Notes: generated from the sequence alone by a model not told the origin. A stretch of DNA of 64,000 bases from Ruegeria atlantica (GCF_013032455.1 NZ_WQCF01000002.1:186001-250000), one strand, 5' to 3'. Positions 9,276-17,836 are shown, counted from the stretch's first letter. Program-made: numbers and translations.

Positions 9276-9641
9276 TTAGCCGATGAAGGCTTTGTAGCCG
9301 GCTTCGTCCATCAGGTCGTCCAGCTGCGAGGCGTCTGCGATCTTGATCTTGTAGATCCAGGCTTCGCCTTCGGGGTCTTCGTTCAGCGCACCAGGGTTGT
9401 CGGCCAGCGCCTCGTTCACTTCCGTAATCTCGCCATCCACCGGAGCATAAAGCTCGGACGCGGCTTTAACGGATTCGATCACGCCGATCTCGCCGCCTTT
9501 TTCGAACTCGTCGCCCGCTTCCTGCTGCTCGACGAAGACCACTTCGCCCAGCTGCTCGGCCGCGTGCGCGGTGATGCCCAGCGTGGCGGTGTCGCCCTCA
9601 ACGATCAGCCATTCATGCTCTTCGGAATAATAGGTTGCCAT
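9276..9641 (-). CDS. gcvH: Glycine cleavage system H protein
   Basis: 121 residues, the usual length. The lipoylated lysine is Lys59 in the motif IGVIESVKAASELYAPV. The protein shuttles the aminomethyl intermediate between GcvP, GcvT and dihydrolipoamide dehydrogenase. The start at 9641 follows a purine-rich AGGAGAGAG ribosome binding site. It lies 17 bp downstream of gcvT, so the two are certainly co-transcribed; gcvP follows after about 115 bp. Confidence 0.98.
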   Translation of the reverse strand: MATYYSEEHEWLIVEGDTATLGITAHAAEQLGEVVFVEQQEAGDEFEKGGEIGVIESVKAASELYAPVDGEITEVNEALADNPGALNEDPEGEAWIYKIKIADASQLDDLMDEAGYKAFIG

Positions 9642-9658
9642 GTCTCTCTCTCCTGACT

Positions 9659-10753
9659 TCAACGCTTGTAATTCTGCTTGACGAAGGGCAGCGCCACGAT
9701 CTCGGCCGGCTGTGCCTTGCCACGTATGATGAGGTTCACCTTTTCGCCCGGCTCGCCATGACCGGCGGACACGTAGCCCATCGCAACCGGGCCGCCGACC
9801 GTGGGGCCAAAGCTGCCCGAGGTGATCTGGCCGATGCTGTTGCCCTCGGCGCACTGGATCTCAACGCCCTGACGGGCCGGTGCACGGCCTTCGGGCTTGA
9901 TGCCCACCAGCTTGCGCGCGGCGCCTTCGGCCAGTTCTTTTTGTACGCGATCCGCGCCCGGGAAACCGCCCTCTTCCTTGCGGCGTTTCTGCATCGCCCA
10001 GCCCAAGGACGCCTCGACCGGCGAGGTACTCTGGTCGATGTCATTGCCATAAAGGCACAGGCCGGCCTCCAGCCGCAGGCTGTCGCGTGCGCCCAGACCG
10101 GCCGGTTCGCAATCCTCATGTGCCAGAAACGCCCGGGTGATCTCGATCGCCTTGTCTTCGGGGATCGAGATCTCATACCCGTCCTCGCCGGTATAACCCA
10201 GGCGCGAGATGCGGCATTCGACGCCGTTGATGTCCGCAATCGTGGTTTCCATGAACTTCAGGTCGCGCGCGGCAGGGCAGAGTTCACCCACCACGTTTTC
10301 CGCCGCAGGACCCTGAACCGCCACCAGAGCACGATCGAAGATCTCGGTCACTTCGACGCCATCCAGATTGGCCTGCATATGCGGAATGTCCTGATGGCGC
10401 AGCGCCGCGTTCACCACCACAAAGAAATGATCGCCCGCGTTCGACACGATCAAATCGTCCATGATCCCGCCTTCGGGGTTGGTGAAAAACCCGTACCGCG
10501 CCTTGCCTTCTTTCAGCGTCGCATAGGCCTGCGGGCAAAGCGCTTCCAGCTTCTCGCCCACATTCTCGCCCCGCAGGATCACCTGACCCATATGAGACAC
10601 ATCAAACACCGCCGCCTTATCACGGCACTGCTTATGCTCACCCATGATCCCCAAAGGATACTGAACAGGCATCTCCCAACCAGCAAAATCAACCATCTTA
10701 CCACCCAACTCAACGTGGAGTGAATAAAGAGGCGTGCGTTTCGGTGTGGTCAT
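9659..10753 (-). CDS. gcvT: Aminomethyltransferase, glycine cleavage T protein
   Basis: 364 residues. It transfers the methylene group from lipoylated GcvH to tetrahydrofolate and releases ammonia. Family blocks seen include the N-terminal GWEMPVQYP, FDVSHMGQV, the RLGYTGEDGYEI motif and the C-terminal IGQITSGSFGPTVGGPVAMGYV run. First gene of the leftward gcvT-gcvH-gcvP operon. No recognisable glycine riboswitch core precedes it, unlike many other bacteria, so control must come from elsewhere. Confidence 0.98.
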   Translation of the reverse strand: MTTPKRTPLYSLHVELGGKMVDFAGWEMPVQYPLGIMGEHKQCRDKAAVFDVSHMGQVILRGENVGEKLEALCPQAYATLKEGKARYGFFTNPEGGIMDDLIVSNAGDHFFVVVNAALRHQDIPHMQANLDGVEVTEIFDRALVAVQGPAAENVVGELCPAARDLKFMETTIADINGVECRISRLGYTGEDGYEISIPEDKAIEITRAFLAHEDCEPAGLGARDSLRLEAGLCLYGNDIDQSTSPVEASLGWAMQKRRKEEGGFPGADRVQKELAEGAARKLVGIKPEGRAPARQGVEIQCAEGNSIGQITSGSFGPTVGGPVAMGYVSAGHGEPGEKVNLIIRGKAQPAEIVALPFVKQNYKR

Positions 10754-11088
10754 TATAAAGGCCTTTCAAATGCCGTTTCATAGATCACCGCATTGTCTGC
10801 ATTCGCAGCTCTGCCCGACTTCTATTAGACACCAAAGTTCCCGGGACGCTATTGCGAGTCAACAAGATATGCTTGGACGCCAGCTTTCAGTGGGCGAGAC
10901 CAATTGCAGCAATTTTGTATCGTATAAGAAACTTATCCCCGTTAGGCAACAAAAGAGATGCATGCATCCATATTCAGAATTGGACAGGTTAAATCATTGC
11001 CAATGGCTGATTTCTGCACGCAGCCAGACAAAACACCACTGGCCCCTGCCGAAAACCTGCCCTAAGACTTCGCCCAAGAGGGACCGCA
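10754..11088. other. Intergenic region between divergent gcvT and phosphatase genes
   Basis: About 335 bp without a convincing gene. It must hold both divergent promoters. On the minus strand a TTGACT hexamer in the first 110 bp upstream of gcvT could be a -35 element, but no convincing -10 follows. I saw no riboswitch, tRNA or strong inverted repeat. Confidence 0.4.
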
Positions 11089-11739
11089 ATGTCGCATATT
11101 ACACTGGTGCGTCACGGCCAGGCCAATACCGCCGCACGTGACGAAGAAAGCTATGACAAGCTCAGTGAGCTGGGCCACCAGCAAGCCCGCTGGCTGGGGG
11201 CACATCTGCAGGATACACATGCGCATTATCCGCGCGTCTATTGCGGCACACTGCAGCGGCACGTTGAAACCGCAGCCAGCATGAAACTGCCTGATCCCAT
11301 TCAAGATCCGCGCCTGAACGAGATTGAGTATTTTAACATCGCCCGCTTATACGAACAGCAACATGGTGTGGTGGTGCCAAGGGATCGCGAAGGGTTCGTC
11401 GAACACCTGCCCCGCACTTTCGCCGCCTGGGCAAAAGGTGAGATCGAAGGTACGCCCGAAACATTCGACGCCTTCGAAACCCGTGTCTCAGACGCCCTGC
11501 GAGAGATCGGAACCGAGGGTGGCCCAGCCATCGTGGTGACCTCGGGCGCGTTAATCTCGATGGTAGTGCGGCAAGCGATGGGACTGGATATCCCAGCGAT
11601 GGCACGGGTGGCGCTTGCCATCATGAATACATCGCTACATCGTCTGCACCCAATCGGCACCCAGCTGAGCCCGGTTCTGTTCAACGCAGTTCCTCATCTG
11701 GAAGCGCCCGACAGGCAATTCGCACAGACCCACCTGTAA
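11089..11739 (+). CDS. Histidine phosphatase (phosphoglycerate mutase-like) family protein
   Basis: 216 residues beginning with ITLVRHGQANT, where Arg8-His9-Gly10 is the catalytic RHG motif whose histidine becomes phosphorylated. The downstream YCGTLQRHVETA segment supplies the second phosphate-binding arginine, and VVVTSGALISMV replaces the typical GH region, so the second catalytic histidine is not obvious there. It is the first of four close genes reading right (phosphatase, GST, two saccharopine dehydrogenases). The substrate is unknown; small-molecule phosphatase activity is more likely than a glycolytic role. Confidence 0.85.
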   Translation: MSHITLVRHGQANTAARDEESYDKLSELGHQQARWLGAHLQDTHAHYPRVYCGTLQRHVETAASMKLPDPIQDPRLNEIEYFNIARLYEQQHGVVVPRDREGFVEHLPRTFAAWAKGEIEGTPETFDAFETRVSDALREIGTEGGPAIVVTSGALISMVVRQAMGLDIPAMARVALAIMNTSLHRLHPIGTQLSPVLFNAVPHLEAPDRQFAQTHL

Positions 11740-11757
11740 TCAGATCGGAGACCCCTG

Positions 11758-12372
11758 ATGCAGCTTTACTATGCGCCCCGCACGATCTCGGTCGCTGTTG
11801 CGATTGCTTTGGAAGAGGCCGGGTTGGAATACGAAGCGATCAAGCTGGATTTCGCCGAGGGCGAACAGACGAAACCTGCCTACAAACAGATCAACCCAAA
11901 GGGACGTGTTCCGGCGCTGGTTGTCGAAGGCGGTATCCTGACCGAGACCGGAGCATTGCTGGAATATATCGCAGCCAAGACCCCCGAAGCGGGTCTGGTG
12001 CCCACCGATCCGGTCATGGCTGCACGGATGCGCGAGGTGATGTTCTACCTCGCTTCAACCATGCATGTGAATCACGCCCATAAGTTGCGCGGACACCGTT
12101 GGGCCGACAAGAAATCCAGCTGGAAAGACATGAAAGACAAGGTCGCACAGACGATGACCGCATCCTGCGACTATATCTCTTCAAACGGGCTGCGCGGACC
12201 GTATGTTCTGGGCGAGGCATTCTCGCTGGCTGACGCTTATCTCTATGTGGTTTGCAGTTGGCTGGAAGGTGATGGCGTTGATGCCTCGGCCTTCCCCAAA
12301 ATCCTCGCCTTCCGTGAGGCGATGGAAGCCCGTCCCTCGGTCCAGGCGGTGCGTGCCGCCGGAATGCTCTGA
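11758..12372 (+). CDS. Glutathione S-transferase family protein
   Basis: 204 residues with an N-terminal thioredoxin-fold domain (MQLYYAPRTIS start, then the NPKGRVPALVV cis-proline turn and ETGALLEYIA glutathione-binding helix) and an all-helical C-terminal domain. Such proteins conjugate or bind glutathione; the catalytic residue would be in the first loop (Tyr4 or Ser10 region) and cannot be assigned safely. It starts 18 bp after the phosphatase gene and ends about 14 bp before the saccharopine dehydrogenase, pointing to a shared transcript. A role linked to lysine breakdown is only suggested by position. Confidence 0.9.
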   Translation: MQLYYAPRTISVAVAIALEEAGLEYEAIKLDFAEGEQTKPAYKQINPKGRVPALVVEGGILTETGALLEYIAAKTPEAGLVPTDPVMAARMREVMFYLASTMHVNHAHKLRGHRWADKKSSWKDMKDKVAQTMTASCDYISSNGLRGPYVLGEAFSLADAYLYVVCSWLEGDGVDASAFPKILAFREAMEARPSVQAVRAAGML

Positions 12373-12386
12373 CAAAAGGAATTATG

Positions 12387-13442
12387 ATGACACATCTCTG
12401 GGTCCGGGCAGAACAGCGCCCGAATGAGGAACGGGTCGGGCTGACCCCCGAAGGTGCCGCAGCGCTGATCGCGGCGGGTATCCACGTAACGGTCGAGGAA
12501 AGCCATGTCCGCGCCATCCCGATAAAAGGCTACAAAGACGCAGGATGCGAAATCGCGCCTGAAAATTCCTGGCCCAATGCGCCGCAGGATGCGATCATTT
12601 TTGGCCTGAAAGAGCTGCCAGAGGATGGCACGCCCCTGCCCCACCGCCACATCATGTTCGGCCACGCCTATAAGGGCCAGCATTCGGGTCGTGCACTGCT
12701 GGATCGGTTCAAGGCTGGCGGCGGCACACTATACGATCTGGAATATCTGGTCGATGAGGATGGTCGCCGGGTCGCGGCCTTCGGCTATTGGGCCGGTTAT
12801 GCCGGCGCTGCGGTGACACTGAAAACATGGGCGGCACAGCAGCGCGGACAGAAATGCCCGCCTGTAGGCGTCTATCCAAGCAAGGATGCGCTGAACGCGG
12901 AACTGCTGGTCGAACTGGAGGCCACCGGAGCCGACCGCCCCAGCGCCATCGTCATTGGAGCGCTTGGCCGCGTGGGCACCGGAGCAGCGGACCTGTGTGA
13001 GGCTATGGGCGTTACAGTCACCAAATGGGACATGGCCGAAACTGCCAGTGGCGGGCCATTCCCGGAAATCCTGGATCACGACCTGTTCCTGAACTGCATC
13101 TTCGCCCGTCCCGGCACCCCGGTCTTTGTTTCACAAGAGGCGCTGACCGCCCCCCGCAACTTGACCGCAATTGGCGATGTGGCCTGCGACCCGGACAGCG
13201 ATTACAACCCGGTTCCCGTCTATGACCGCGCCACCACTTGGGAGGCCCCCGCTCTGCGCGTGGCCACCGATACGGTGATGGACGTGATGGCAATCGACAA
13301 CCTGCCGTCGATGCTGCCGGTCGAAAGCTCGGAAGACTACGCAGCGCAACTGCTGCCTTCTTTGCTGACACTGACCGATCTGGACAGCGGTGTCTGGGGC
13401 CGGGCAGAAGCAACATATAAAACACATATCGAAGGGATCTGA
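12387..13442 (+). CDS. Saccharopine dehydrogenase (NAD+, L-lysine-forming), LYS1 type
   Basis: 351 residues (or 352 if the preceding ATG at 12384 is used; 12387 has the better spacing from AAGGA). It resembles fungal LYS1-type enzymes: the opening LWVRAEQRPNEERVGLTP, the GHAYKGQHSG block, and a C-terminal half with an NAD-binding VIGALGRVGTGAADL loop. The reaction is L-lysine + 2-oxoglutarate + NADH to saccharopine, reversible. It lies 3 bp upstream of a second saccharopine dehydrogenase, which would carry out the next step, so the direction in the cell is probably lysine degradation (inference from pairing with a glutamate-forming partner). Confidence 0.88.
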   Translation: MTHLWVRAEQRPNEERVGLTPEGAAALIAAGIHVTVEESHVRAIPIKGYKDAGCEIAPENSWPNAPQDAIIFGLKELPEDGTPLPHRHIMFGHAYKGQHSGRALLDRFKAGGGTLYDLEYLVDEDGRRVAAFGYWAGYAGAAVTLKTWAAQQRGQKCPPVGVYPSKDALNAELLVELEATGADRPSAIVIGALGRVGTGAADLCEAMGVTVTKWDMAETASGGPFPEILDHDLFLNCIFARPGTPVFVSQEALTAPRNLTAIGDVACDPDSDYNPVPVYDRATTWEAPALRVATDTVMDVMAIDNLPSMLPVESSEDYAAQLLPSLLTLTDLDSGVWGRAEATYKTHIEGI

Positions 13443-13445
13443 GAG

Positions 13446-14588
13446 ATGACTATTCACTGGTGTGGCACGGGCCTGTCGGCCATTCCCGGCCTGCGCCGCC
13501 TGATCGAAGGCGGTTATAAAGTTACCGTCTGGAATCGGACCGTCGACAAGGCCAAAGCCGAGGTCGGAGACCTGACCGACGACATTCGCGCCTTCGACAT
13601 CGACGCACTTGGCGCGGTGCTGGAAAAAGGCGACGTGATCGTTTCGATGCTACCCGGCGATTGGCACGTGCCGTTAGCAGAGCTTGCGATCTCGAGACAG
13701 GCCAATTTCGTGTCATCCTCCTACATCGCGCCCGAAATGCGCGGGCTGGACGACAAGGCTCGCGATGCTGGTGTAGCACTGGTCAACGAGGTCGGGTTGG
13801 ACCCGGGCATTGACCACCTGATGGCACACGCACTGGTCGATGACTACCGCGCCTCTGACGCGTTCGATCCGCAAAACCACCTGAGCTTTATCTCGTATTG
13901 CGGCGGAATTCCCAAGAACCCGAACCCGTTTCGCTATAAGTTCAGCTGGTCGCCTCTGGGTGTGCTCAAGGCACTGCGCTCTCCCTCCAAATCAATCCGC
14001 GACTACGCTCCTCTGGACGTCGCTCGCCCGTGGGATGCGATCAGCAGCTATATCGCACCGCTTCCGACGCCAGAAAGTTTCGAAGTCTACCCCAATCGCG
14101 ATTCGATTCCGTTCATGGCGCAATACCATTTCGAGGATCACTGGCCGGTTAAGGAATTCGTCCGTGGCACCCTGCGCCTGAACGGTTGGGCTGACGCCTG
14201 GTCTGATGTGTTCACCGAGATCGAAACCCTATCCGGCCCCGAAGGCGATGCGCGTCTGAAAGAGATGTCGGACCAGTTCTGGGACGAAAACGCCTATGAC
14301 GAAGGTGAGCCTGATCGCGTAGTTCTATGCGTGGGGCTAAAGGCAGAAAAAGACGGCGTTCCCGTCTGGCACAAAACCTATGTCATGGACGCGTGGGGCG
14401 ACGCGCGCGGCACAGCAATGGCGCGCCTGGTATCGGTCCCGGTGTCGCTGGCCATCGAGGCGGTTCTAAACCGCGCCATCCCGGCAGGCGTTCACGCCGC
14501 CCCCAGCGATCCGAAGCTGGTGCAAGGCTGGATGGCCGAGATCGACAAATTGGCCCAGCATCTTCAAGTGGTGGACCACACGGCCTGA
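13446..14588 (+). CDS. Saccharopine dehydrogenase family protein (LYS9-like, L-glutamate-forming)
   Basis: 380 residues. The N-terminus WCGTGLSAIPGLRRL is a Rossmann-type nucleotide-binding loop; the LVNEVGLDPGIDHLMA motif is the hallmark of glutamate-forming saccharopine reductases, and CGGIPKNPNPFRYKFSWSP follows as in that family. It would split saccharopine into glutamate and 2-aminoadipate 6-semialdehyde. The open frame starts 3 bp after the LYS1-type gene, indicating tight coupling. A hairpin terminator sits 7 bp past its stop, closing the operon. The aldehyde dehydrogenase needed for the next step is not adjacent. Confidence 0.87.
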   Translation: MTIHWCGTGLSAIPGLRRLIEGGYKVTVWNRTVDKAKAEVGDLTDDIRAFDIDALGAVLEKGDVIVSMLPGDWHVPLAELAISRQANFVSSSYIAPEMRGLDDKARDAGVALVNEVGLDPGIDHLMAHALVDDYRASDAFDPQNHLSFISYCGGIPKNPNPFRYKFSWSPLGVLKALRSPSKSIRDYAPLDVARPWDAISSYIAPLPTPESFEVYPNRDSIPFMAQYHFEDHWPVKEFVRGTLRLNGWADAWSDVFTEIETLSGPEGDARLKEMSDQFWDENAYDEGEPDRVVLCVGLKAEKDGVPVWHKTYVMDAWGDARGTAMARLVSVPVSLAIEAVLNRAIPAGVHAAPSDPKLVQGWMAEIDKLAQHLQVVDHTA

Positions 14589-14595
14589 AAATGAA

Positions 14596-14625
14596 AAAGC
14601 CATTCCGGGGGATCGGAATGGCTTT
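14596..14625 (+). terminator. Hairpin terminator of the saccharopine operon
   Basis: Perfect 11-bp inverted repeat AAAGCCATTCC / GGAATGGCTTT with an 8-nt loop, directly after the saccharopine reductase stop codon. The stem ends in TTT, giving only a short U-tract, so termination may be partial. Confidence 0.7.
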
Positions 14626-14665
14626 AACGGTGCCCGTGTTCGCTTTGGTCTAGCATCTTTGTCTT

Positions 14666-14866
14666 TCAGATATAGCGTTCAATCGTTTGGTCGATATCGC
14701 TGCGGTTGATGCCAAGGTCGGCCAACTCTTGATCAGATAGGCGATTCAGATCCTGCGCCGCACGAACAATGCTTGATCTGATTGCGTGCAACCGCATTGC
14801 CCGATCAAACAACATGACGGTGCTGGAATTGACCGGCGTCTTACGAGGCGGGTTTGAATCCAACAT
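14666..14866 (-). CDS. DUF1127 family small protein
   Basis: 66 residues. The C-terminal half carries the DUF1127 pattern: a helix ending LNRLSDQELADLGINRSDID. Start set at 14866 because GGAGGAG lies five bases upstream of that ATG, whereas the earlier in-frame ATG has none. DUF1127 proteins are short, Arg-rich, RNA- or phosphate-metabolism-linked proteins in alphaproteobacteria (family knowledge; molecular role unclear). It pairs with a second DUF1127 gene 43 bp upstream, and they probably form one leftward transcript. Confidence 0.85.
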   Translation of the reverse strand: MLDSNPPRKTPVNSSTVMLFDRAMRLHAIRSSIVRAAQDLNRLSDQELADLGINRSDIDQTIERYI

Positions 14867-14909
14867 TTTCTCCTCCGTTTTTTCTGCCACACGTTTGGCG
14901 GCATACAGA

Positions 14910-15146
14910 TCAGTGAACCGGGCGCTTGTAAGGCTGCTTGTGATAGACGCTCTGATAGGCGCGCTCTTTGATCTCGTCGCGCGGCATTCCGATGTCTGCC
15001 AACTGCTTGTCGCTCAGGTTTTCCAGCTCCCGAACGGTATTTGCTAAGATTCCACGGCGGAAATGTTCCACCCGTGCTTCGGCGTAATTCGAGAACATAC
15101 CGAAGAAGAGCCCCTTCTGAGGGGTAACTGTTTGTGCGTATCCCAT
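14910..15146 (-). CDS. DUF1127 family small protein
   Basis: 78 residues with the DUF1127 core VRELENLSDKQLADIGMPRDEI at roughly residues 38-59, followed by a basic tail. AAAGGAGAAAG precedes the start, a strong ribosome binding site. The N-terminal 20 residues differ from the neighbouring DUF1127 gene, so the two are paralogues rather than a recent duplication. The upstream region (15205-15233) contains two direct GGATTAA repeats 22 bp apart that could be regulatory. Confidence 0.87.
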   Translation of the reverse strand: MGYAQTVTPQKGLFFGMFSNYAEARVEHFRRGILANTVRELENLSDKQLADIGMPRDEIKERAYQSVYHKQPYKRPVH

Positions 15147-15305
15147 GACTTTCTCCTTTAGCTCTGAGTTGCGATTGTCGTTGCAAAACAGACTAAAGAT
15201 GTCAGGATTAATGATTCCGGTGGGTCGGATTAACTTCGGTTAATTTTACTTTCGTCGAACGCTAAACGGCCATTGTGCAAAACACCCAAAGCCAAGATGC
15301 GCTGT

Positions 15306-16385
15306 TTACTTTGCCAGATCTGCGTTCAGCACGTATTGGATCAGGAACAGCGTCGCCGGGTCTGCCTCTGACCGCAGTAACACATCTTGAAGCGAAGCGT
15401 TCAGAGCATCCGTTCCCCAAGCCTTGGCGGCTAGGGCAATCCAACCTGCCATAGCTGCGTCATGCCCCAATGACCGCCTGTAGATTTTCAGGATCTGCTC
15501 CTGTAATTCAGGCCACGTAGTGCCACCTTCGGCCAAAACCTGGACCAGTTTCTGCCTGTCCTCGAGTGGTCGACTGCGCGATGCCAGCACTTCACCGATC
15601 ACTTCAATAGCATCAAGCCCGTCCACTTCTATACCTGCCAGCGCCCAATCCGTCAGATTGGCGCTGCCGGATTTCAACGCTGAGCGATACCGGCTTCGCA
15701 CCAGCGCCTTTGCCTCGGGGTCTGATTGCAACCCCATCAAGCGTATGACAGCCGGTGCATAGGCTAGACGCTGCACAGTGCGCAGCTCTTGCAATAAGTA
15801 CGTGGTTGGCACGGCATACTGCACTTGCCGCGCAATCGCGTAAGGCGCTCGGTGAATTTCGACAAGAGCGGCATTCCGCAGCAGCCGGTCTTCGTTGGTC
15901 AGGTATTGGCTAAAAAACGCAACTCGATCGGGGTCACCGGTTTCCCCAATACTCCAGTTTTTTTCCTGAGCACGCACCGTGTCGAGAAAATCGGCCCGCT
16001 TTGGCGTCATCAGAAAACCTTTGGACCAGGCGTTAAAAACACTGCGCCCCGCTTTGTCCTGGAACCCACCACCGTAGATCATCAATACGGTTTTGCTCGG
16101 ATCGGTTCGGAAAGCGGTTCGAGTAACACTGTCGATGAGGAAAGGAATCTTAGGCAAGGACGCCAGTTGCTCGGGCGTTCCTTTTAACAAAGAGACCGGG
16201 GTGTATTTGAAAGGATTGTCAGGCGACGGCGCGGCCAGCACGACAACATGCGCCGACAGGATGCGGTCGGCAAGTGAGTATTCGGGCAACGTGACACAGA
16301 CAGAGCAGGCGGCCGAAATGCGAGGAACCGCAACGGTGGCAGCGACAATCAAAAAGCCTCCGAGAAAGTGCCAAACGCTTCGCAT
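15306..16385 (-). CDS. Exported protein of unknown function
   Basis: 359 residues. The first 27 form a clear signal peptide ending in SAACS, with a CSVC pair just after the cleavage region. The start at 16385 is preceded by GAGAGG; the open frame extends further upstream but without coding character. The body is alternating hydrophobic and charged helix-like segments (for example an ALVRSRYRSALKSG stretch near residue 240) that may be HEAT-like, but I recognise no catalytic motif. It stands alone between a DUF1127 gene and DUF3775, reading left. Function not assigned. Confidence 0.7.
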   Translation of the reverse strand: MRSVWHFLGGFLIVAATVAVPRISAACSVCVTLPEYSLADRILSAHVVVLAAPSPDNPFKYTPVSLLKGTPEQLASLPKIPFLIDSVTRTAFRTDPSKTVLMIYGGGFQDKAGRSVFNAWSKGFLMTPKRADFLDTVRAQEKNWSIGETGDPDRVAFFSQYLTNEDRLLRNAALVEIHRAPYAIARQVQYAVPTTYLLQELRTVQRLAYAPAVIRLMGLQSDPEAKALVRSRYRSALKSGSANLTDWALAGIEVDGLDAIEVIGEVLASRSRPLEDRQKLVQVLAEGGTTWPELQEQILKIYRRSLGHDAAMAGWIALAAKAWGTDALNASLQDVLLRSEADPATLFLIQYVLNADLAK

Positions 16386-16517
16386 ATACCTCTCTGGCGA
16401 CCACACTAAGGCAGGGCCGCATTCCTTTAATCTGCTCAGAGTACCTAAAAGATACAAATCCGGCGACCGGTTCTGTGACGGGTACGGCCAGCGCGATCTA
16501 GCCGCCTGCAATCAATT

Positions 16518-16835
16518 CTACATCAGGTCGTTTTCAACATCCTCGGCCGAAATCCCCAGTGCATCCAGCCCGTTTTCCAGATGGTCCGACAGGTGTGGCG
16601 TACCGATCAGGTAATCGGCGCAAGGAGTCGAGGCCTCGGATTTGGCAGTTGCGATGGCTTCGGCAAGATCCTCGGCAAAGAAACTCTCGCGCCCAATCCA
16701 CATGACCGCAACCAACTCGGCTTGCTCGTCTTCGCCCATACGGTCAATAAAAGCGCGCAGTTCGCCCTCGGCCCGGTTCAATTCACGCCCCATCATGGCG
16801 ACCTGAGCGATTTTTCTTGCCGAGATTTCCAACAT
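16518..16835 (-). CDS. DUF3775 family protein
   Basis: 105 residues matching DUF3775: an N-terminal helix, LRAFIDRMGEDEQAELVAVMWIGR in the middle, and the C-terminal ADYLIGTPHLSDHLENGLDALG motif. Members are small cytoplasmic proteins of unknown function common in Rhodobacterales and Rhizobiales. No operon partner: the exported protein gene downstream begins after 132 bp and DUF1365 upstream ends 87 bp away. Confidence 0.82.
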   Translation of the reverse strand: MLEISARKIAQVAMMGRELNRAEGELRAFIDRMGEDEQAELVAVMWIGRESFFAEDLAEAIATAKSEASTPCADYLIGTPHLSDHLENGLDALGISAEDVENDLM

Positions 16836-16922
16836 GACCCAACTCCTCGTGTTCGCGGTTTCTATCCTAGCACAACCATCCCACGACGCCTGAGTCTTTG
16901 ATCTTACGCAAACAAAGTGACC

Positions 16923-17702
16923 TTATGGCTCGCGATTGCGGGAAACCGGGTGTTCGGGGACGGGGGCTGTGCGAAAGGGGCGGAACGTGGCCTTCTTCAA
17001 CCACAGTTTAAGCGCCTGCCAAAGGATCAGGATAAACGCACGGCGTGCGCCAAAGGGTCGGCGCAGCAGCGACCAAAGAATTGTGCCATTCGTCAGCGGT
17101 GTCCGCTGTCCGGTCAGCGTGGCGATCAGCCCGCCGCCTTCGCGCCCGTAGTCGATCCATGCCCCCACCCGATCCGGGCGATAGTCGAACCGAAACGTGT
17201 ACGTGCCTTCGATCTTTTGAAACGGTGAAACATGCATCAGCTTGTCTGCGACGATCCGGTCCGAAGCCCGGATCGGTTCAAAACCGGGATTGTGGCACAG
17301 ATAGCTGTGGCGCGTGCCGTAAGTGTTCGTGACCTCAGCCACCACTGCATAAAGCCTGTGTTCAGCGTCGAAGCAAAACCAGAAACTGACTGGGTTGAAC
17401 ACATGCCCTAGAACACGCGGCTGGGTCAGCAGCGTGATGTGATCGGGTTGAGGCACATTCATCTGGTCGAACTGCTCGCGTAGCCATGTTGCGCCCCGTC
17501 CCTTCCCCGGTTCACCGCCGTGGTCGCTAACTCGCCAGTTGGTGACATTGGCGCGATTCATGGAAAACAGGACGGGTGTCTGTGGCACGCTTTCAGGGTC
17601 AAGCAGGATGTAGTCGACAGAGTATCGAAAAGCGTTTTGAACAGTCCCTTTGCGCCCATGAAAAGTATGGCCTGCAATGTGATCGACCCTGTTCACGTAC
17701 AT
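16923..17702 (-). CDS. DUF1365 family protein, probable member of the RpoE stress regulon
   Basis: About 259 residues. The DUF1365 pattern is clear: HTFHGRKGTVQNAFRYSVDY near the N-terminus, PRVLGHVFNPVSFWFC around residue 100, and LMHVSPFQKIEGTYTF near 155. The start could be 17702 or 17717; an earlier ATG at 17762 would lie on the predicted -10 element and is unlikely. It is divergent from rpoE-chrR and has its own TGATCC-N16-CGTATC promoter. In Rhodobacter sphaeroides the homologue belongs to the RpoE singlet-oxygen regulon and is linked to fatty acid/furan fatty acid metabolism (family knowledge); the biochemical role here is inferred. Confidence 0.85.
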   Translation of the reverse strand: MYVNRVDHIAGHTFHGRKGTVQNAFRYSVDYILLDPESVPQTPVLFSMNRANVTNWRVSDHGGEPGKGRGATWLREQFDQMNVPQPDHITLLTQPRVLGHVFNPVSFWFCFDAEHRLYAVVAEVTNTYGTRHSYLCHNPGFEPIRASDRIVADKLMHVSPFQKIEGTYTFRFDYRPDRVGAWIDYGREGGGLIATLTGQRTPLTNGTILWSLLRRPFGARRAFILILWQALKLWLKKATFRPFRTAPVPEHPVSRNREP

Positions 17703-17764
17703 TCCCCTTATCTGCATGCAAACCGTTCGACTGGCATTCTTTTCCTCATTTGTTTGTACCATGC

Positions 17765-17792
17765 GATACGGAGTTTAGCGCAGCGCGGATCA
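17765..17792 (-). promoter_or_regulatory. ECF sigma (RpoE-type) promoter for DUF1365 gene
   Basis: Minus strand TGATCC (complement of 17787-17792), a 16-nt spacer, then CGTATC (complement of 17765-17770). This is the same -35 hexamer and spacing as the divergent rpoE promoter 17 bp away and fits the R. sphaeroides RpoE consensus. Expected transcription start is near 17758. Confidence 0.75.
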
Positions 17793-17808
17793 AAAACTGC
17801 GCAGAAAG

Positions 17809-17836
17809 TGATCCATCTTGGGTCAACTTGCGTAAT
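17809..17836 (+). promoter_or_regulatory. ECF sigma (RpoE-type) promoter for rpoE-chrR
   Basis: TGATCC at 17809-17814, 16-nt spacer, CGTAAT at 17831-17836. Expected start near 17843, giving a leader of about 100 nt before the GTG start of rpoE. It implies autoactivation by the sigma factor, as known for RpoE-ChrR systems. Confidence 0.75.

Noticed and set aside
10754..11088. Glycine riboswitch upstream of gcvT
   Set aside because: I looked on the minus strand for the conserved tandem glycine aptamer cores and found none; the leader looks unstructured.
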